The notes under the pieces were generated by a model. That model did no database searches. It saw nothing but the letters and a program-made list of their open reading frames with translations, and had not been told where the DNA came from. Position numbers and translations under genes: made by a program. Positions 61,790 to 64,000 of a stretch of 64,000 bases of DNA are shown piece by piece. This DNA is from Quillaja saponaria (Eukaryota > Streptophyta > Magnoliopsida > Fabales > Quillajaceae): assembly GCA_029379385.1 (NCBI GenBank), contig CM055617.1, forward strand, positions 15,384,679 to 15,448,678. The letters are read 5' to 3'. Position 1 is the stretch's first letter, and each line of letters opens with the position of its first letter.

Positions 61790-64000
61790 GAAACAAATTG
61801 TGGTTATGTTGCTAGATATAGGTAGTACTCACAATTTTATAAACTTGACATTGAATGTCCAATCCAAATGTATGAACCTACCTTAGCAGGTACAATCTGA
61901 AAAGTTTGTGGATGATTTTATGATACTACCTTTGACAGGGTATGACATAGTGTTAGGCATGCAGTGGTTTGTATCTAAGAAAGGGATAATGCATGACTAT
62001 GATAGTCTGCAAGTAGAATTCTATGTTGATGGAAGGAATATCTTACTGTAGGCCATCCAAGAGACCCATGGTTAATTGTCTGAAGGGAAATAGCTGTCTA
62101 AATAGCTTAATAGTAAACCACCTCAAGTTGTAATTGCTAAAATTCTGATTTCAACATGTTGCCCTACTGCTTTTAAAGCTATGTGTTGTTGTTATTGTAT
62201 GGAGACAAGTTCATTGAGTGATAAGGAATCCCTGTAGCTTAAGCAGCTATTGGAAGCTTACAAAGACCTTTTTGATGAATTAAAAGGCTTACCCCCTTCT
62301 CAAACCTCATGACCACAGGATTAAGCTCACGGATGAATCTCAAGTGGTCAAGAATAGGTCATATAAATACCCTGCAATTTAGAAGGATGAAATTGAGAAA
62401 TAGATTGAGGGAATGCTACAATCAGGTATGATAAGGAATAGTAACAACTCATTTTCTTTGCCCATTTATGGTTAAGAAGAAGGATGACAAATGAAGGTTA
62501 TGTGTGGACTACAGGCAACTTAACTTGATGACAATTAAAGATAAATTCCTTTTTCATTTAGTGAAACTGATGGATGAGTTACATGGTACTACTATGTTTA
62601 CCAAATTGGACCTTAGATTTGGGTACCACTAGATAAGAATACATCTTGAAAATGTGCCAAAAATTGTATTGAGATCACACAATAGCCATTATGAATTCTT
62701 GGTAATGCCATTTCGGCTCATCAATGTCCCATCTACCTTCCAAAGCTTCATGAATAAAATCATTAGGCAACACTTATGGAAATTCATCCTATTTTTCTTT
62801 GATGATATGCTTGTCTAAAGCAAGGATTGGCGAACTCATTTGCAACACTTAGAATCCACTTTTTATGTACTGAGGCAGCAGCAGTTGTATGTCAAAGAAG
62901 AAAGTGTTCATTTGCAGCAGGGAGAGTGGAGTATCTAGGCCATGTTATTTCACTTGAGGGGATGGTAATGGATAGTAAGAAGGTGGATTATGTTATGACT
63001 TGGCCAGTTCCTTAGACAATCAAGGATCTCGTAGGGTTTTTGGATAGAATTGGCTACTATAGGAGATTCATTAGAAATTATGGGAAGCTAGCGAAACCAC
63101 TAATAGACCTCTTGTGTAAGGGCAGTTTTGGATGGAATGCACAGTCTCAAGCATACTTTGATCATTTGAAAACAATAATAAGCACTGTCCCAATCTTAGA
63201 TAAGCCTCAATTTTCATAAACCTTCTATAATGAGACTAATGCCTTTGGACATGGTATTGGAGCTGTACTAGCACAAGGTAGGAGATCCATAGCCTTGTCA
63301 GCAAAGCCATAGCTACTAAATGCCAAAGCTAATCTACTTATGAGAAGAAAATACTAGCTATAGTATTTCTAGTCAAGAAACGGAATTCATATTTTTCAGG
63401 AAGGCACTTTATCATTAAGATAGTCCATCACAATTTGAATTATTTACTGGAACAAAAATTACGGCACCTGCTCAGCAGGAAACGCTTGCCAAAATGATGG
63501 GTTATCATTATGAGATCAAATACAAAAAGGGAACTACAAATAGGGATACAAATGCAGTTACCTAGGAAACTTGGTGAAGGAGTAATTAAAGAATAAGTTT
63601 TAATGGTTGTTAGTGTCATTAGAAGTGAGTTGCTGCAACAAGTGCAACAATCCTGGTATACAAATCCTCATTTGAAGGCAGCGATTTGGGATAAACAATA
63701 AGATAACACTGCTAACGTTAAGTACACTTGGAAAAATGAGCAGTTAAAAAGGAAAAGGAAGCAACTAGTAGGAAATGACTTGCATCTCAGCAAACAGTTG
63801 TTGCAGTACTTCCATCCAGGGCACTAGTTGGGATGCAGGCTATCAACCCACCTTGGGCAAAATCTAGTCTTTTTTCTATTGGAAGGGTATAAGGAAAGGC
63901 ACTAGGTAGTATTTGAGAGAAAATCTAGTCTGCCAGAAGGCTAAATATTTATCCACTACAACTCCAGGCTTGCTTCAGCCTCTACCTATACCTACTAAAA
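61790..64000 (+). pseudogene. Ty3/gypsy pol: protease, RT, RNase H, start of integrase
   Basis: In order: protease LLDIGSTHNFI (D-T/S-G changed to D-I-G) near 61808 and GYDIVLGMQW near 61940; reverse transcriptase from near 62360 (PAI-stop-[55 protein letters not shown] and FFFDDMLV at about 62790-62815); a tether with VEYLGHVISLEGM; RNase H near 63225 (ETNAFGHGIGAVLAQGRRSI, then YSFSGRHFI-like and DHHSLKYLLEQ-like); and the zinc-binding part of integrase near 63790-63990 (FYWKG-like, CQKAK-like, TTPGLLQPLPIPT). The order RT, RNase H, integrase is that of Ty3/gypsy. Several stops look like CAG to TAG or TGG to TGA changes. The rest of the element lies beyond the window. Confidence 0.85.

Noticed and set aside
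1..64000. CRISPR array, operon, bacterial or organellar insert
   Set aside because: No regularly spaced short palindromic repeats, no clustered prokaryote-type genes and no plastid or mitochondrial genes were seen; all evidence is plant nuclear.

Overview
The window is AT-rich nuclear DNA of a flowering plant, most likely a eudicot; I could not fix the species. The call rests on plant-specific families: a spliced LRR receptor kinase of the FLS2/EFR/Xa21 type with a non-RD kinase, a CACTA transposase with DUF4218 and DUF4216 sequence, a plant RTE-type LINE, chromovirus-like Ty3/gypsy elements primed by initiator tRNA-Met, tRNA-derived SINEs and several MITEs. Almost everything is transposon sequence, much of it nested. 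No undescribed multi-gene system was found.

Layout. Positions 1-7950 are pieces of one long-LTR Ty3/gypsy family (here 'family T') in both orientations. They carry a hAT-like insertion (3602-4759) and a broken fragment of an AHA1 (Hsp90 co-chaperone) gene (about 6770-7449). Positions 9434-12545 hold a nearly full-length but dead RTE LINE on the minus strand. Positions 12681-19510 hold two truncated family T elements in tandem on the minus strand, with a SINE inside one LTR. Positions 20220-22900 hold a tandem repeat and a second gypsy family (LTR end, primer site, decayed gag). Positions 23170-23690 are a degenerate minisatellite. A small two-exon gene for a cysteine-rich, defensin-like secreted peptide lies at 23936-24292 (minus); it is the only candidate for an intact gene.

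Positions 26260-31135 carry a Tourist-like MITE, a five-unit array of about 166 bp, a CACTA transposase pseudogene, an RTE 3' fragment and a dispersed LTR-like repeat. Positions 32643-42600 are three long family T LTRs in alternating orientation. Two TIR elements follow (42610-43415 and 43968-44364; the second has a perfect 9-bp target duplication and a telomere-like core).

The main gene of the window is a minus-strand LRR receptor kinase at 45670-49466. It keeps a recognisable signal peptide, LRRs, transmembrane segment and kinase, with two conserved-looking introns, but it carries several frameshifts and at least two in-frame stops, so it is read as a pseudogene. To its right are an LTR fragment, a CACTA-like end, a pair of TG...CA direct repeats that may be LTRs (53494-53851 and 56199-56555), a possible gypsy LTR, a second SINE, a MULE-type element (58543-59372) and a Ty3/gypsy element (60379 to the right edge) with primer site, gag, protease, reverse transcriptase, RNase H and the start of integrase, all interrupted by stops.

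The genes do not form a pathway. The window reads as a receptor-kinase relic and a small defence-type peptide gene stranded in repeat DNA.
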